The notes under the pieces are model-generated. The model was not told the origin of the DNA and did not search any database. It saw nothing but the letters and a program-made list of their open reading frames with translations. Below, one piece after another: positions 9,705-21,879 of a DNA stretch of 64,000 nt. Numbering within the stretch: the stretch's first letter is position 1; each line of letters begins with the position of its first letter. The DNA is from Effrenium voratum (lineage: Eukaryota > Sar > Dinophyceae > Suessiales > Symbiodiniaceae). The position numbers were made by a program, and so were the translations under genes. The DNA is taken from positions 760,001 to 824,000 of the forward strand of contig CAUJNA010002879.1 of the NCBI GenBank assembly GCA_963377175.1. Reading direction: 5' to 3'.

Positions 9705-10281
9705 TGGAAATGGTGGCCTGAAAGAACCCTATATGGGTGTGTGTGTGTGTTTATCAAAATAGGGACGTAAAACAGAGGGTGCCCTCAAAAACGCGCACAA
9801 GGGGCCGTGAGATTGTTTTGATGCCAAATCGGAAGCAAAGAACCTTTTGGTCGTACATGCGCGTGAATTTTCTGGAAAGTTGCCTTGTTGTGCTTGCCAT
9901 GATAACCACCAATCCGGACCCCCAAAAGACCCATTTGGTTGCCTTTGACCCAAAAAAGAACGGTACAAAGCCAGAAAAAAGGAATCGGTCTTTCGGGGGT
10001 CCAGGAAGCCAAACCATCAATTCGGGGGACACTGAACAAAGGCTTGAACTGGCCGAATAGTTTCTTGCGCAAAGCGAATCGACCTTCTGACATCTTGGCT
10101 TCCCCTTTTAGTCATTCCAAGCTCCAGCTGCCCCTTTGGGCATTTGTTGACTTGATTTGTTTAGTTCCGCCTACACGGGTCCAGGTGTATTTTCCCAGCT
10201 CAAAGCTTTGGGGGCTAAACCAGCCTTTTTGTTGGCGCAAGTAATTGAGAGGTGGACCTGATTATGGCAATCCTCCCTGCT

Positions 10282-10411
10282 TTCTGTTCCCAAACGAAAT
10301 CCGTTCGCACCACTTTGAAGCCATGGGAATCCATTGTTTGCTGGCATTTACAGGGGGAATCGAATCATTTCAGCGTTCAGGCGTGGTGCAGGATTTCGTC
10401 CATCCACAGCA
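10282..10411 (+). mobile_element. Family B fold-back element
   Basis: The inner arm CGAAATCCGTTCGCACCACT and the right arm GATTTCGTCCATCCACAG are clear. The left tip is eroded. Confidence 0.72.
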
Positions 10412-10679
10412 TTATCCTGAATTGGCTCTGCCAGCTTTGGTGTGTACACATATATATATATATATAGAACAGAAAAGCGCCAGGTCTGTTTCATTCCGCT
10501 TGCCTTCCACTGTGGGTTTTGGGGAAAGCTCAAGGGAAGAGAGTCAAAAACGGCTCGCCGCTTTCATCGTCAGGTATGTGGCTTTTGAGGGAGCCGGGAG
10601 GGTGCGGCGGGAGCTGACCGGCCGTGGAAGTTTCAATCATATAAGAACTGGAGCTTGCAGCACGCTTATTTTCCCCTTC

Positions 10680-10681
10680 CG

Positions 10682-10715
<34 letters not shown>

Positions 10716-11565
10716 CCTCTCCCTCTCTCTCTCCTTCTCCCTCTGTCTCTTTCTCTGCTTCTTGTGCATTATATTTATCTTTCTCTGTATCTTTCTCCGT
10801 CTCTTCTTCCTTCTCCTTCTCGTTTTCGTTATCTGTCTCGTTCTCACTTTCTTCCTTTCCTTTATCTTCTTCTTTATCTTCATCTTGTTCTTCTCTCGTT
10901 CTCTTCTTCTTCCTCTTCGTTCTTGTTCTCTTCATCTTCGTCCTCCCTTTCTTCTTCCTGTTTCTCTTTATCTTCTTCTGTATCGTTCTTGTTCGCTTAT
11001 TATTTATCTGTGTCTTCGCTTGTCTTTATCTTGCTATTATCTCTGTATTTTCTTCATCCTCTCTCGTTCTTTTAATTTATTCCTGGTATGTGTTTTCTTT
11101 CGCGTTATATTCCTCTTTCGCAGTATCTTTCTTGTTATGTGTTTGTTATTATTCTTGCTCTCTCTCTCTCTCTCTTTCCCTCTCTCTTCCTCTTGCTTTC
11201 TTTTTATTGCTCGTCTTATCATCTTGTGTTGTTTCTCTCTCACTCGCTCCCTTTCTATTCCTCTTCCTCTATATTTGTTTACTTACCCTTATCTTTTTGT
11301 GTTTATTTAGCTTCCTCTTTCTCTGTCTCATTTGATATGTCTCTGTTTCTTTCCTTTTCGCTGTTTATTTCCTCTTTGTATTTTATTATGTTGATCTTTC
11401 TCTTTCTGTTACTCTTTATCTCTCGCTTTCTCTTTTACTTTGCTCTTTCTCATAATTATTTACTTCACTTCATCTTCTTTACTATTCTTATCTTCTTGTG
11501 TCTCTTTCTCCTCCTCTTCCTCTGTCTCTTTCTCCTCTGTCTCTCTCACTCTCTGTCTCTCCAGC
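10680..11565 (+). repeat. Pyrimidine tract of about 890 bp
   Basis: Pure CT dinucleotides at the start decay into mixed CTTCTT, TCTTT and CTCGTT runs; the strand is overwhelmingly C and T. Long open frames across it encode only Ser, Leu, Phe and their antisense Arg, Lys and Glu, and are not genes. Confidence 0.9.
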
Positions 11566-11569
11566 CCAC

Positions 11570-12212
11570 CAAATTGAACAAATGAAAGCAGCCCAAAAAA
11601 AAACGAGCTTTTGAGGGTCGACGCATCAACAGTCCCGCAGAGGGTTCATCATTGAACGTTGCGCAGGCTGAAACATGCAGAATACCACGAGTTGTTGGAA
11701 AGGTCGACCCTTTGAAAGTCCGCCAAGGGTGGCGCCAGGAAAGTGAACATCAAGAAACAAGGGCGCAACTTTTTGACGGTCGGCCCACTCGAAGTCCACA
11801 AAGAGTTCACTTCTTGAAAGGTTGCAAAACTGAGCGCGGCCGTGTCGATGGGCCCTCCGAAAATGATCCAAGCCCCCGAGGTTTGCGCTGCTGATCTCCT
11901 GCGCGGGCCCACGCATTCGGCCCCCCTCTTCTATGGCCCAGCTCTCGGTTTTTTCTGTAGTGTACTGGCAGTGTTTTTTTTTTTCTTCTTTTTTTTAAAT
12001 CACGTGCAACACATGCATTTCCAAGAGCCAGCGAAACTCAATTGAGCAAATACGCCATCGCTCCCTATGTTGTATCAGGTTGCTTACACGCGAGCTTGCG
12101 CTTTCCTTACGCAACCCATGTTTTGGCTTACGTGGCAGTCAGAGAGGATGGAAAGCTTATGCGTCGACTCGGCGCGCTTCCCCTCTGGAATTGCTTACAC
12201 GGGCTCCTTTGT
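11570..12212. other. Spacer between the pyrimidine tract and the pseudogene
   Basis: Several 80-90 codon frames overlap on both strands and none is recognisable. A T-rich stretch lies at 11970-11998. Confidence 0.45.
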
Positions 12213-13593
12213 CTATGCGTTCCTAAGCTGCTCTTGCACCTGGCTGCTGTCTCCGCCGCCCTCTGCAAGATCCCAGGTCACAACAGCCCCAGATTGAAGG
12301 ATGGCAGCAAAAGCACCGTAAGTTGCTTGGATGTGCTGTACGTTCCTCAGCTCCTCTTGCACCAAGCTGCTCTCTCCGCCGTAGTCTGGATGACCCCAGG
12401 TCACAATAGCCCCATATTCCAGAATGGCAGCAAAAGCATCGCTAGTTGCTTGGATGTACTGGACGTTCCTCAGCTGCCCTTGCACCTGGCTGCTGGCTCC
12501 GCCGTGTTCAGGATCACCCCAGGTCACAACAGCCCCAGATTGAAGAATTGCAGCAAAAGCACCGCCAGTTGCTTGGATGTGCTGGACGTTCCTCAGCTGC
12601 TCGTGCACCTGGCTGCTGTCTCCTCCAGATTCTGGATTACCCCACGTCACAACATCCCCAGATTCCACAATGGCAGCAAAAGCAGCAGCATTCAGATTTC
12701 TAGTTGCTTGGATGTGCTGGACATTCCTCAGCTGCTCTTGCACCCTGCTGCTGTCTCCGCCATATGGTGCAAGACCCCAGGTCACAACAGATCCAGACTC
12801 AAGGATGGCAGCAAAAGCAGCCCAAGTTGCTTGGATGTGCTGGACGCTCCTCAGCAGCGCTTGCACCTGGCTGCTGTTTGCGCCCCAGTCTGGATTACCC
12901 CAGGTTACAACAGCTCCAGATTGAAGAATGACGGCAAAAGCATCGCTAGTTGCTTGGATGCGCTAAACGTTTCTGAGCTGCTCTTGCACCTGGCAGCTGT
13001 CTCCGCCGTAGTCTGGTTGACCCCAGGTCACAACAGCCCCAGATTGAAGAATTGCAGCAAAAGCACCGCAAGTTGCTTGGATGGACGTTTCTCAGCTGCT
13101 CTTGCACCTGGCTGCTGTCTCCGCCGTGTTCAGGACCACCCCAGGTCACAACAGCCCCAGATTCCAGAATGGCAGCAAAAGCAAAGCCAGTTGCTTGGAT
13201 GTGCTGGACGTTCTTCAGCTGCTCGTGCACCTGGCCGCTATCTCCGCCGGATTCTGGATCACCCCACGTCGCAACATCCACAGATTCAAGAATGGCAGCA
13301 AAAGCATCCTCGGCATTTGCTTGAACATGCTGCACGTTCTTAAGCTGCTCTTGCACTGACTGCTATCTCCGCCAGATTCTGGAACGCCCCAAGTCACAGC
13401 CTTCCCCCATGCTCATGACAAGTGAACGCTCTTGCATTGGCAGCCAGTTTGCCAAGCTGAACAAACGCAGCCACAGCATCCCCATCCTGCAGCCGGCATC
13501 ACTCATTGCAGCTCTCAGCTCGCGGATGGTTGTCTCCCGTGAGACTTCTACAGGGCAACCATCTCCGCTTGGCAAGTGAACATCCACCTTCAT
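12213..13593 (-). pseudogene. Decayed copy 2 of the ubiquitin-like/RCC1-like family
   Basis: The start region (ATG at 13591-13593, after GGCGCC) matches the paralogues, but the reading frame is broken many times. The middle of the ubiquitin-like domain is deleted: the frame jumps from about residue 30 to the segment equivalent to DAGCRMGM. A 1-bp deletion near 13356-13360 and a 5-bp deletion near 13081-13084 (the segment normally reading tgctg is missing) shift the frame. A TAG stop lies at 12963-12965. Joining the frames by similarity still gives ten repeat units, the same number as the intact copies. The last 217 codons (12866-12213) are open. The gaps are only a few bases, too short for introns. 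One unit carries a short insertion (NLNA). The copy is best called a pseudogene, though a truncated product from the open 3' part cannot be excluded. Confidence 0.8.
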
Positions 13594-14033
13594 GGCGCCT
13601 TCGGAAGGTGCAAATCCAGGCCTGAAACACAAGCACATGGAAAAGCCGGGGCCCGTTTCGAATGGCTTCCGAAGGGATCCCAACGACTGGCAAGGGTTCA
13701 AATCCTTGGACACAAAGCACAGATCCTTCATGGGGGAGGACCTGTCCAGATTGTTGCTGAAGCTCTTCGGTAGCCCGAGATCAATGTCAGCGAGTCGTTG
13801 ACACAGACAACCGAGCATGAACTGTTGAACAAAGGTGCAGCGCACTTGGGTGTTCGGCCAAGTTGGTAAGTTGTTGTTCCTAACTCGTGAATGGACTGGC
13901 CACAGAAGCCCAAACCTCTCTGTATGCCACTAAAATGGTTTCAAGAAGTTCAAAGTCCATGAACTCAGGGAGTGAGCTAAGCAACTGAGAACCAGCAAGT
14001 GAGGCGAACTAAAGCCTCATCAAAGCGCCATGC

Positions 14034-14087
14034 GCTCTGGCTCTCTGGCTCTCTGGCTCTCTGGCTCTCTGGCTCTCTGGCTCTCTG
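14034..14087 (+). repeat. 8-bp GGCTCTCT tandem repeat
   Basis: Six to seven near-perfect units. Confidence 0.88.
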
Positions 14088-14275
14088 GGGCTTCGGCCGC
14101 TCGCCTGCCGGATGTCAAAACCACCAACAAACATGATGCAAAGATGAAACGGGGCGCGCCTCAAAAACAATATCTCCTGGCTGTCGGTCCGCTGACCGGA
14201 TTTCTTGGCTGTTTGCGGTATCCAGGGCTCGTGTTTGATCCCCTGGCCTTTGGATCCAATCTAAATGATTTCCTG

Positions 14276-14378
14276 CCTGGAAAGCCTTATGTCCCTCTTT
14301 TTTTCCACACGGAGCGTTTTTCCCACAGTATTCCCACAGGTCATGTTTTGCTGGCCGGTGGCCGTATGGGTTTCCAGG
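14276..14378 (+). mobile_element. Family M fold-back element
   Basis: CCTGGAAAGCCTTATG pairs with GTATGGGTTTCCAGG. It is related to 36793-36885. Confidence 0.65.
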
Positions 14379-14754
14379 TGGTACAGCCAGCGGCTGGACC
14401 ATACAATTCGCGGCCCCGCGATTTTGCCTGGAGAAGAAGCAATGCGAAAGGGCGTTGCCACTTGTTGAGCAGCGCGCGCACACATTTTCAAAGTCTTGCA
14501 CGGAATAGTTACACGACCTGACTTTCCTGATAGCACCTCTTACCCTCCGCCAAAAGAACCCCATTGAAGATCGGCCATGAAAGGTGATGACTCGAGGTGA
14601 TCTCCATGCGGACCGCGCCTGACGGAACCCGGGGCCCGGTTCAGGCGCCTTACGGGGCCCGAGATCCGAGAGTTCGGCCGCCGGCCTTCTTCTTTTTCCG
14701 CGGGGAGCTGGTCTAACCTCAGAGTGGTTGCCTTCCACAGATCGTCAACCCAAA

Positions 14755-14871
14755 CAGGGATCCTTACATGAAAAACACCTGAACATTGCAACTTGTAAAT
14801 GGTGTTCCCCCCTATCTTGGTGGAAAAAAACATGTTTCAAAGGGGCAACATGTATTTTTTAAGGAGCCCTG
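14755..14871 (+). mobile_element. Family D element with CCAAA duplication
   Basis: Full copy of 117 bp flanked by CCAAA on both sides, a 5-bp target duplication. Confidence 0.82.
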
Positions 14872-15680
14872 CCAAAGGCTTCTCTTTTCTACCAGGGTCA
14901 CTGGCCAAGGCTGAAGCTATGGTCGAGTCGAGGGTCAAGCTAGGCTCTGGGGTTTAGCAGGGCAGTGGCCGTTGGAGACAACAACTGTGCTTTGGGAAAG
15001 GGTGAACATCTGCACACTAGGTATGGCCATCTGGTAACGGATCTTTGGACTTTATAACTTTTGGTTGAAGCAGTGGGATTTCCCGCATGCACCCACCAAA
15101 AGTTGTTCAATTTTTCCAGAGGGGTCGTTGCAGCAGCCACGCACTTTTACGTTTGTTGCGATCGGATGGTCTACCTGCAAAAGAACAAGCGGGTGAGACT
15201 TGGCACGGTATAGGGTAAGGGTCCCAACACCTAGGCAGGCAAATTGCTCTCCTAAATCAAGTCTTTGGGGGAGTAAAGGAGGCGCTAACGTGCACGAAGC
15301 TCATTCCCTGCACCAGTGACAAGAACCTGATGCAGCCTTGCACGGGACGTGCCCCGCGCAATACTTTTGCTGGGGCTGTGGCCAGTTGTCCTTGCGTGCC
15401 TGGGCCAAGGAAAGAAACAGATTGCCTTGCCATCCCCAAAGAGATGCAAGCTAATATGGGTAACTGTGGCAAAGCGTTTCGCTAACTCCTGGATCATCCA
15501 AGTTGCGGTTTTGGTTACTTCCGCCTTCTCTAGGAACCAACGGGATCTGGCGTCGCACAGCGTCCTAGGTGCAACTTCACAGCTCGGATCGATCCCAAGT
15601 GGGGGCAAAAGGTTGTCGAGTTCACAGGGTAAAGCTGGTGGTCTTGGAGAACGGGTCAGTTTACCCTGAAAAGATGATAC

Positions 15681-15818
15681 TTCTAGTGGTTCCTTCCATT
15701 TCCATTCTAAACCCAGGGATCCGAATGTTTCTAGAAAACCTCAAGAAACCCAGGGAAAACAAGTCCAGTTTTGAAAAGAACGATGGTTGAAAAGAATGGT
15801 TGGAATCAAGCTCTAGAA
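15681..15818 (+). mobile_element. Family J fold-back element
   Basis: TTCTAGTGGTTCCTTCCATT and GGAATCAAGCTCTAGAA arms with a GAAAAGAACGATGGTTGAAA core. Confidence 0.77.
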
Positions 15819-15975
15819 TACTGTCCTTTTGGCCATGGAGGTCGACCACTCTTTGTTCCAGCTGTTGAAACAGCTCCCTTGACTCTCCACTGACTGGGGT
15901 TTCCCTTAGGTCAGTCCAGATGGAACCATGACCCTGGCACTTTCGGGCCGGTGCCCCTGATCCACGGGCTGGCAA

Positions 15976-16104
15976 TACTGTAAATGGACGAAATCCGTTC
16001 GCACCACTTTGAAACCATGAGAAACCAGTGTTTGTTGGTATTTACAGGGGAAACAACATTCTAGGGTTTCTTGGGTGGTGCAGGATTTCGTCCATCCACA
16101 GTAG
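15976..16104 (+). mobile_element. Family B fold-back element
   Basis: Both arms are present (TACTGTAAATGGACGAAATC and GATTTCGTCCATCCACAGTA), with the TTTACAGGGG core between. Confidence 0.8.
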
Positions 16105-16513
16105 CTGGAATGGTTCCCAAACACGGGTCCAGAGCTGGGCTCCCAAACCTGCCTTGGGCTCGCTGCAAGCCGTGCATAACTTGCTTTCGGCGGGGTTTCC
16201 TGGTTTGGGCCGGACGGTTGGGTGCAGGGCTTCTGGGAGCTTCAGGGTGTGCGGCTAGGATTTCAGCGAGCTTGGAGTCGGTTTGGAGCCGATCCTCGAT
16301 GGATCTGCGCTCAGCTCAGCCGAAGCGCTTCTTGGACGAAAGGATTGAGCCATGATCGAGGTCGTGGTTCAGACCCGAGTTCGCTTGCACCCAACCACCT
16401 CCCTTGGGTTCCGTTTTGGAAGGCGTAGAAACCGCCGACGGTTGGAGTTCCGCGCGCCCCACGGACAAGACCAGTCAGTTCTGCGCAAGGAACACAAATT
16501 GGTGTTCATTTAT

Positions 16514-16649
16514 CTAGGTCAATCCAGTTTTGGAGGTCAGAATAAGGGTACCCGTTTTTTTTGTCCTTCTTCTTTTGCTTTTTTTTTTTTTCCGGTGGTC
16601 TTTTTTAGTAGAAAAAGGGTGAGCAAGGGAACCTACCTGGGGGACCTAG
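16514..16649 (+). mobile_element. Family A fold-back element
   Basis: A 136-bp copy lengthened by an expanded T-rich core. The flanks TTAT and CTAT match at three of four bases, perhaps a worn target duplication. Confidence 0.8.
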
Positions 16650-16827
16650 CTATGAAGAGGCAACCGGGTCAGCCCTGGACTTTCTGGTTACAACCCTCCC
16701 GGTGTTTGACCAGGCATCGTGCCTGGAGAGGCCATGGGATTTTGGGCTTCCGCGCTTGGCCCAGGGCCAGCACAGAGCCATTGCCCAGGAGGTCCAAGCC
16801 TCAAAAGGACAAGTCACCAGCCCTATT

Positions 16828-16963
16828 CCAGTAAGTCTTTTTGCAGGAGAAACGATTCAATTGGCCCTGGTGACGTTTGAAACCAAAGCCTTCCGCCAGT
16901 ACATTTTTTCCACAGGAGGAACGCTTCCATTGGCCCAAGTGACGTTTGAAACCAAAGGGCCCG
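16828..16963 (+). repeat. 68-bp tandem duplication
   Basis: Two units begin CCAGTA at 16828 and 16896; both contain TTGGCCC and GTGACGTTTGAAACCAAAG. Confidence 0.8.
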
Positions 16964-17396
16964 GAAATACAGTAGCCCTAAAAAGGGCAGCCTTCTTCTT
17001 TTTGGACTTAGCCTCCCAACTGGACGTCTGAGGACTGTGTTCCTTCTAATGGCGACAGTTGGATTTGGCATGGCAACCTTTTGAGATGCTGAGCACTGCC
17101 CAACATAAAGTTCAAAATCGAGGGCTTTCCAAAGCAAAAGGGAGCATGTGACTTTTCGGCATTTGTCGCCTTCAAGGAATTGGGACGCGAAAAAAGGTCG
17201 ACGTTCTATAAGCTGTTTAAATGGCTCTGGGTGAAAACCCTGCACCCCTGGTGAACGTCAAAATAGGTGGAATATGGGTCCGCCCCAAAATGGAGGCATA
17301 GGTGACCCATGGCCAAGTGACTCTGAGATACCGGAGGCCAGCTGCCCAACGCGTGGCTTCTCTGTGAGGCTGCTGTAGATCCCCCCCCCAAAAAAA

Positions 17397-17545
17397 AACA
17401 CAAAAAACGGAAAGACAAACAAACAAGCAAGCAAGCAAACAAACGAGCATACCCAGCAAACAAACAAGCAAACAAACAAACAAACAAACAAACAAACAAA
17501 CAAACAAAAAATCAAACAAATAAGCAAGCAAACGAACATACCAAC
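17397..17545 (+). repeat. AAAC/AAGC microsatellite
   Basis: Runs of CAAA with CAAG variants; the minus-strand frame across it encodes only a Cys-Leu-Phe-Val run. Confidence 0.9.
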
Positions 17546-19364
17546 AGCAAACATAGAACCAAGCAAGGATATGCACACCATTTGTTCAAGGAGCTTGTTT
17601 TTGCTTCCCCTGCATGATCATTTGGTGGGGTGTTCCATTTCTTAGGGAATTGCCTACTTGCTTCTGCATATTTGAAGCCAATCAACACTAGTTCCTGTAA
17701 CAATCATTCAACACAACTGGTAGCAACTGAGCCCTACTGACCTATATACTGTACTTGAAATTGGTAAGATTCGCCAACTTGGGCCGTCACCAACTTGCTT
17801 CCCGGTGGTGAAACTCTAACCCCTCGCGCCATAGCTTTTTTGCTTCGCTAGAAGGAACTGCGAGAAGAGAATATATCTGGCAATCGCAAGTCCTGGCAAG
17901 AGATGGAACTGCAGATTTCTCGGCTGATGTTCTATTTTTCCGCTGAATTCCCCTTCTGGACACCTCCTGACAAATATATAAGATTCATTTTCCATCTCAA
18001 ACCGTGGTCACCGCCATGCAGACTTGCGCCAGCGCGCTCGAATTGAAGGCAGCTGGCCCTCTCTCTCTCCCTCTCTCTCTCTCTTTCAGGTCGGTGCTTT
18101 CAGCATTCGACTCTCCACTGCCATTTGACCCATGGGCCTCGATTTCTGGGAACGGAATCAACGTGGTATAAATACATACGAGTCCATTCTTCCATATATA
18201 TATATATATATTCATATATACATACATACATGTACATTACTCTTAATTGCAAAACAAACTAACAGCAGCCAAACATATATAAGGGATCCCCAAGTAATAC
18301 CTCACCATGGACGAGCTCGTTTGAACCTGAGTCGATCTCATTGTGACTCACTAGGCGGGCAGAAACTATTGGAACCGGATTGGATAGCTCCTTGTTTGAA
18401 CATATGCGTGTTTTTTTCTCAACCTCCTATTGGCTTCCCAAGGGAGGGTCTTGTTGAAGCACATCTTTCACAAAGGTTGGAACAGCTGTTTATTTCAACA
18501 GCGCTTTCATCTATCTCGTTGAAACCCAGAGGCTAGAAACGGGCTGGCGTCCCACGTTCCATTTCAGCAACGCTGGACGCAGACAAAAGAGCCGAAACGT
18601 ATTTGCTGGCCGTTGGACAGCCGATTTCGCTTCTACATGCCAGCCCCAGATTTGTGGAAAACACGCCAAACGCACCAGCCGGAAGCTGCGGTGATGTCTG
18701 CCATGCACACTTCGCGTGGCACATGTCCTTCAAGGTGGAAAAACCTTCCCCTCCCTGAGAAACTTGTACCAGGATTCCTGGACCGCCTGCGATTTTAGGG
18801 CATAGCAGCCTGATCAACCGCGTGTTCCTTTATAATGCATCATGCCCCAGGGTCTTTGCACTCATTTTAAACGCCTTTGATATACCTCGATACCTGGCCA
18901 ATTGAATCGGTATGATCCCTTCCTCTGTGGGGCAGCAACAAAATCCCGGTGTCCATTTCCCAGATCCCTCGCAACCAGTTTCTGTGTGCTGACACATGGA
19001 AGCTAGGCAAGCACTCGCGAGCAAAGGCTTCTTCCCTCACAAGAGTCTGTGGCGGCCACGGTCGGGCAATCACTGTGACCCCTTGCCAGCCTGACATAAA
19101 CACTAAAACACAAAACACATCTGCAACAAGAAATGCAATAAACTAGCCGCAAAGAACAAAGTCAAATCTCATCCAGTCGCGCGCAGCTACATGCAGCTAC
19201 ATCAACAACCGTGGTCATAAAAGGGAACGCTTGCATAGACACTCACACACCCAAGCATTGAAGCATTGCAACCACCACATTCCAACGCATGTTAGAACAT
19301 ACAAACGCCACGCAACCTGCACACATATAAGGATACATACGCCGGTTTATAAATACATATGTGG

Positions 19365-19365
<1 letters not shown>

Positions 19366-19395
<30 letters not shown>

Positions 19396-19401
19396 ATATG
19401 T
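19366..19401 (+). repeat. TA microsatellite
   Basis: Two TA runs. Similar short TA runs occur near 8562, 10450, 18195, 33231, 42017, 53790, 58900 and 62490, often next to fold-back elements. Confidence 0.85.
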
Positions 19402-19468
19402 GTACACATACATAGATCATATGAGGAGCGGACAAAACACTTTACTTGGCCCTAGTACTTTTTTGAAC

Positions 19469-19500
19469 GTTATCGTTTTTGGGGGAGACCTTATCGTTTT
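19469..19500 (+). repeat. 32-bp direct repeat, left border of the satellite
   Basis: Identical to 21476-21507. It contains TTATCGTTTT twice, 22 bp apart, around TGGGGGAGACC. Confidence 0.88.
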
Positions 19501-19514
19501 ACAGTGTTTTCGAA

Positions 19515-21345
19515 CTTTGGCAGGTCCGGCTTGAAAATCGCAACTTTGTAGTACAAGTCTAGTACGCGAAGTACACTTCCGTAGCTCCAGCTCGAAAATC
19601 GCAACTTTGTAGTACAAGTCTAGTACGCGAAATAGACTCGAAAATCGCAACTTTGTAGTACAAGTCTAGTACGCGAGGTACACTTCCGCATCTCCAGCTC
19701 GAAAATCGCAACTTTGTAGTACAAGTCTAGTACGCGAAGGAAACTTCCGCAGCGCCAGCTCGAAAACCGCAACTTTGTAGTACAAGTCTAGTACGCGAAG
19801 GAAACTTCCGCAGCTCCAGCTCGAAAATCGCAACTTTGAAGTACAAGTCTAGTACGGGAAGTACACTTCCGCAACTCCAGCTCGAAAATCGCAACTTTGC
19901 AGTACAAGTTTAATGCGCGAAGTACACTTCCGCAGCTCCAGCTCGAAAATCGCAACTTTGTAGTACAAGTCTAGTACGCGAAGTACACTTCCGCAGCTCC
20001 AGCTCGAAAATCGCAACTTTGTAGTACAAGTCCAGTACGCGAAATACACTTCCGCAGCTCCAGCTCGTAAATCGCAACTTTGTAGTGCAAGTCTAGTACG
20101 CGAAGTACACTTCCGCATCTCCAGCTCGAAAATCGCAACTTTGTAGTACAAGCCTAGTACGCGAAGTGCACTTCCGCATCTCCAGCTCGAAAATCGCAAC
20201 TGTGTAGTACAAGTCTAGTACGCGAAGTACACTTCCGCAGCTCAGCTCGAAAATCGCAACTTTGTAGTACAAGTCTAGTACGCGAAGTACACTTTAGTTG
20301 TACTAGTACGCGAAGTACACTTCCGCATCTCCAGCTCGAAAATCGCAACTTTGTAGTACAAGTCTAGTACGGGAAGTACACTTGCACAGCTCCAGCTCGA
20401 AAATCGCAACTGCGTAGTACAAGTCTAGTACGCAAAGGAAACTTCCGCAGCTCCAGCTCGAAAATCGCAACTTTGAAGTACAAGTCTAGTACGAGAAGTA
20501 CACTTCCGCAGCTCCAGCTCGAAAATCGCAACTTTGTAGTACAAGTCTAGTACGGGAAGTACACTTCCGCAGCTCCAGCTTGAAAATCGCAACTTTGAAG
20601 TACAAATCTAGTACGCGAAGTACACTTCCGCATCTCCAGCTCGTAAACCGCAACTTTGTAGTAAAAGAATAGTACGCGAAGTACACTTCCGCAGCTCCAG
20701 CTCGAAAATCGCAACTTTGTAGTACAAGTCTAGTACGCGAAGTGCACTTCCGCAGCTCCAGCTTGAAAATCGCAACTGTGTAGTACAAGTCTAGTACGCG
20801 AAGTACACTTCCGCATCTCCAGCTCGAAAATCGCAACTTTGTAGTACAAGTCAAGTACGCGAAATACACTTCCGCAGCTCCAGCTCGAAAATCGCAACTT
20901 TGTAGTACAAATCTAGTACGCGAAGTACACTTCCGCAGCTCCAGCTCGAAAATCGCAACTTTGTAGTACAAGTCCAGTACGCACTTCCGCAGCTCCAGCT
21001 CGAAAATCGCAACTTTGTAGTACAAGTCTAGTACGCGAAATACACTTCCGCAGCTCCAGCTCGTAAATCGCAACTTTGTAGTACAAGTCTAGTACGCGAA
21101 GTACACTTCCGCATCTCCAGCTCGAAAATCGCAACTTTGTAGTACAAGCCTAGTACGCGAAGTTCACTTCCGCAGCTCAGCTCGAAAATCGCAACTGTGT
21201 AGTACAAGTCTAGTAGTACGCGAGGTACACTTCCGCATCTCCAGCTCGTAAATCGCAACTTTGTAGTGCAAGTCTAGTACGCGAAATACACTTCCGCAGC
21301 TCCAGCTCGAAAATCGCAACTTCTCAATACAAGTGTCGTATTTAC
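19515..21345 (+). repeat. 61-bp satellite array, about 30 units
   Basis: The unit carries CTAGTACGCGAAGTACACTT, CCGCAGCTCCAGCTCG and AAATCGCAACTTTGTAGTAC. The period is 61 bp, measured directly between successive units. Single-base variants and a few shortened units occur. Because 61 is not a multiple of three, the open minus-strand frames through it cycle through three peptides and are not evidence of a gene. Confidence 0.92.
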
Positions 21346-21475
21346 GAAGCACACCTTGGCAGCCCCAGCTCGAAAGTGGCGACTCGCCTTCTCGTTTTAC
21401 GGTGGCCACGCAAGGGTCCCACCCTAACTAAGTTACAACTGCAGGGATTATTGTAGAGCCGAGTGTTAGCTAAGG

Positions 21476-21507
21476 GTTATCGTTTTTGGGGGAGACCTTA
21501 TCGTTTT
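21476..21507 (+). repeat. 32-bp direct repeat, right border of the satellite
   Basis: Exact second copy of 19469-19500. The sequence after it (CCATGGTTTT against ACAGTGTTTT) is similar too. Confidence 0.88.
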
Positions 21508-21761
21508 CCATGGTTTTGGCATGTGTTATGCAAAAACGTACCCCGCCTTGATAAAGTGGTCTTCGTGTGTTTTGTCCGTGGCTCATATGTACAAGCACAG
21601 GCACAAGGACCGGCAGAACGACCGGAACACGCATCTCAACTTTGAGCCTTCGACCGTGTCCCGTGCTCCTATGAGGCGCTTCCTGACAGGTTCAAGGCCT
21701 CCAAATGGCCGCGGCATCTGACTGAAAGCGACGGGTGAGCGGACGAGGCCATTTTTGGCAT

Positions 21762-21875
21762 CTAGGTCCTCCGGTAGAGAGGATAGAATAAGGATACCAA
21801 CTTTTTTTCTGTAGTCTATTTTAGGGGGAACCCTCCCCCCAAAAAAGGGTAACAGGGCACTACTAAGGGACCTAG
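21762..21875 (+). mobile_element. Family A fold-back element
   Basis: Complete 114-bp copy just downstream of the 61-bp satellite. Flanks GCAT and GAAT match at three of four bases. Confidence 0.83.
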
Positions 21876-21879
21876 GAAT

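Larger units (their letters stand above)
16964..19465. other. Unassigned region before the satellite
   Basis: Apart from microsatellites (AAAC, CT at 18057-18088, TA) I see no gene or fold-back element. Confidence 0.45.

Noticed and set aside
10245..11585. Frames of 165-276 codons in the pyrimidine tract
   Set aside because: They encode only runs of Ser, Leu, Phe and Cys dictated by CT-rich sequence.
14115..14738. 207-codon minus-strand open frame
   Set aside because: It also crosses a family M element, and its composition shows no domain.
20486..21073. 195-codon minus-strand frame and relatives in the satellite
   Set aside because: The 61-bp unit simply lacks stops in this direction. Because 61 is not divisible by three, the peptide cycles through all frames.
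19515..21345. CRISPR-like appearance of the 61-bp array
   Set aside because: There are no unique spacers; the whole 61-bp unit is repeated.
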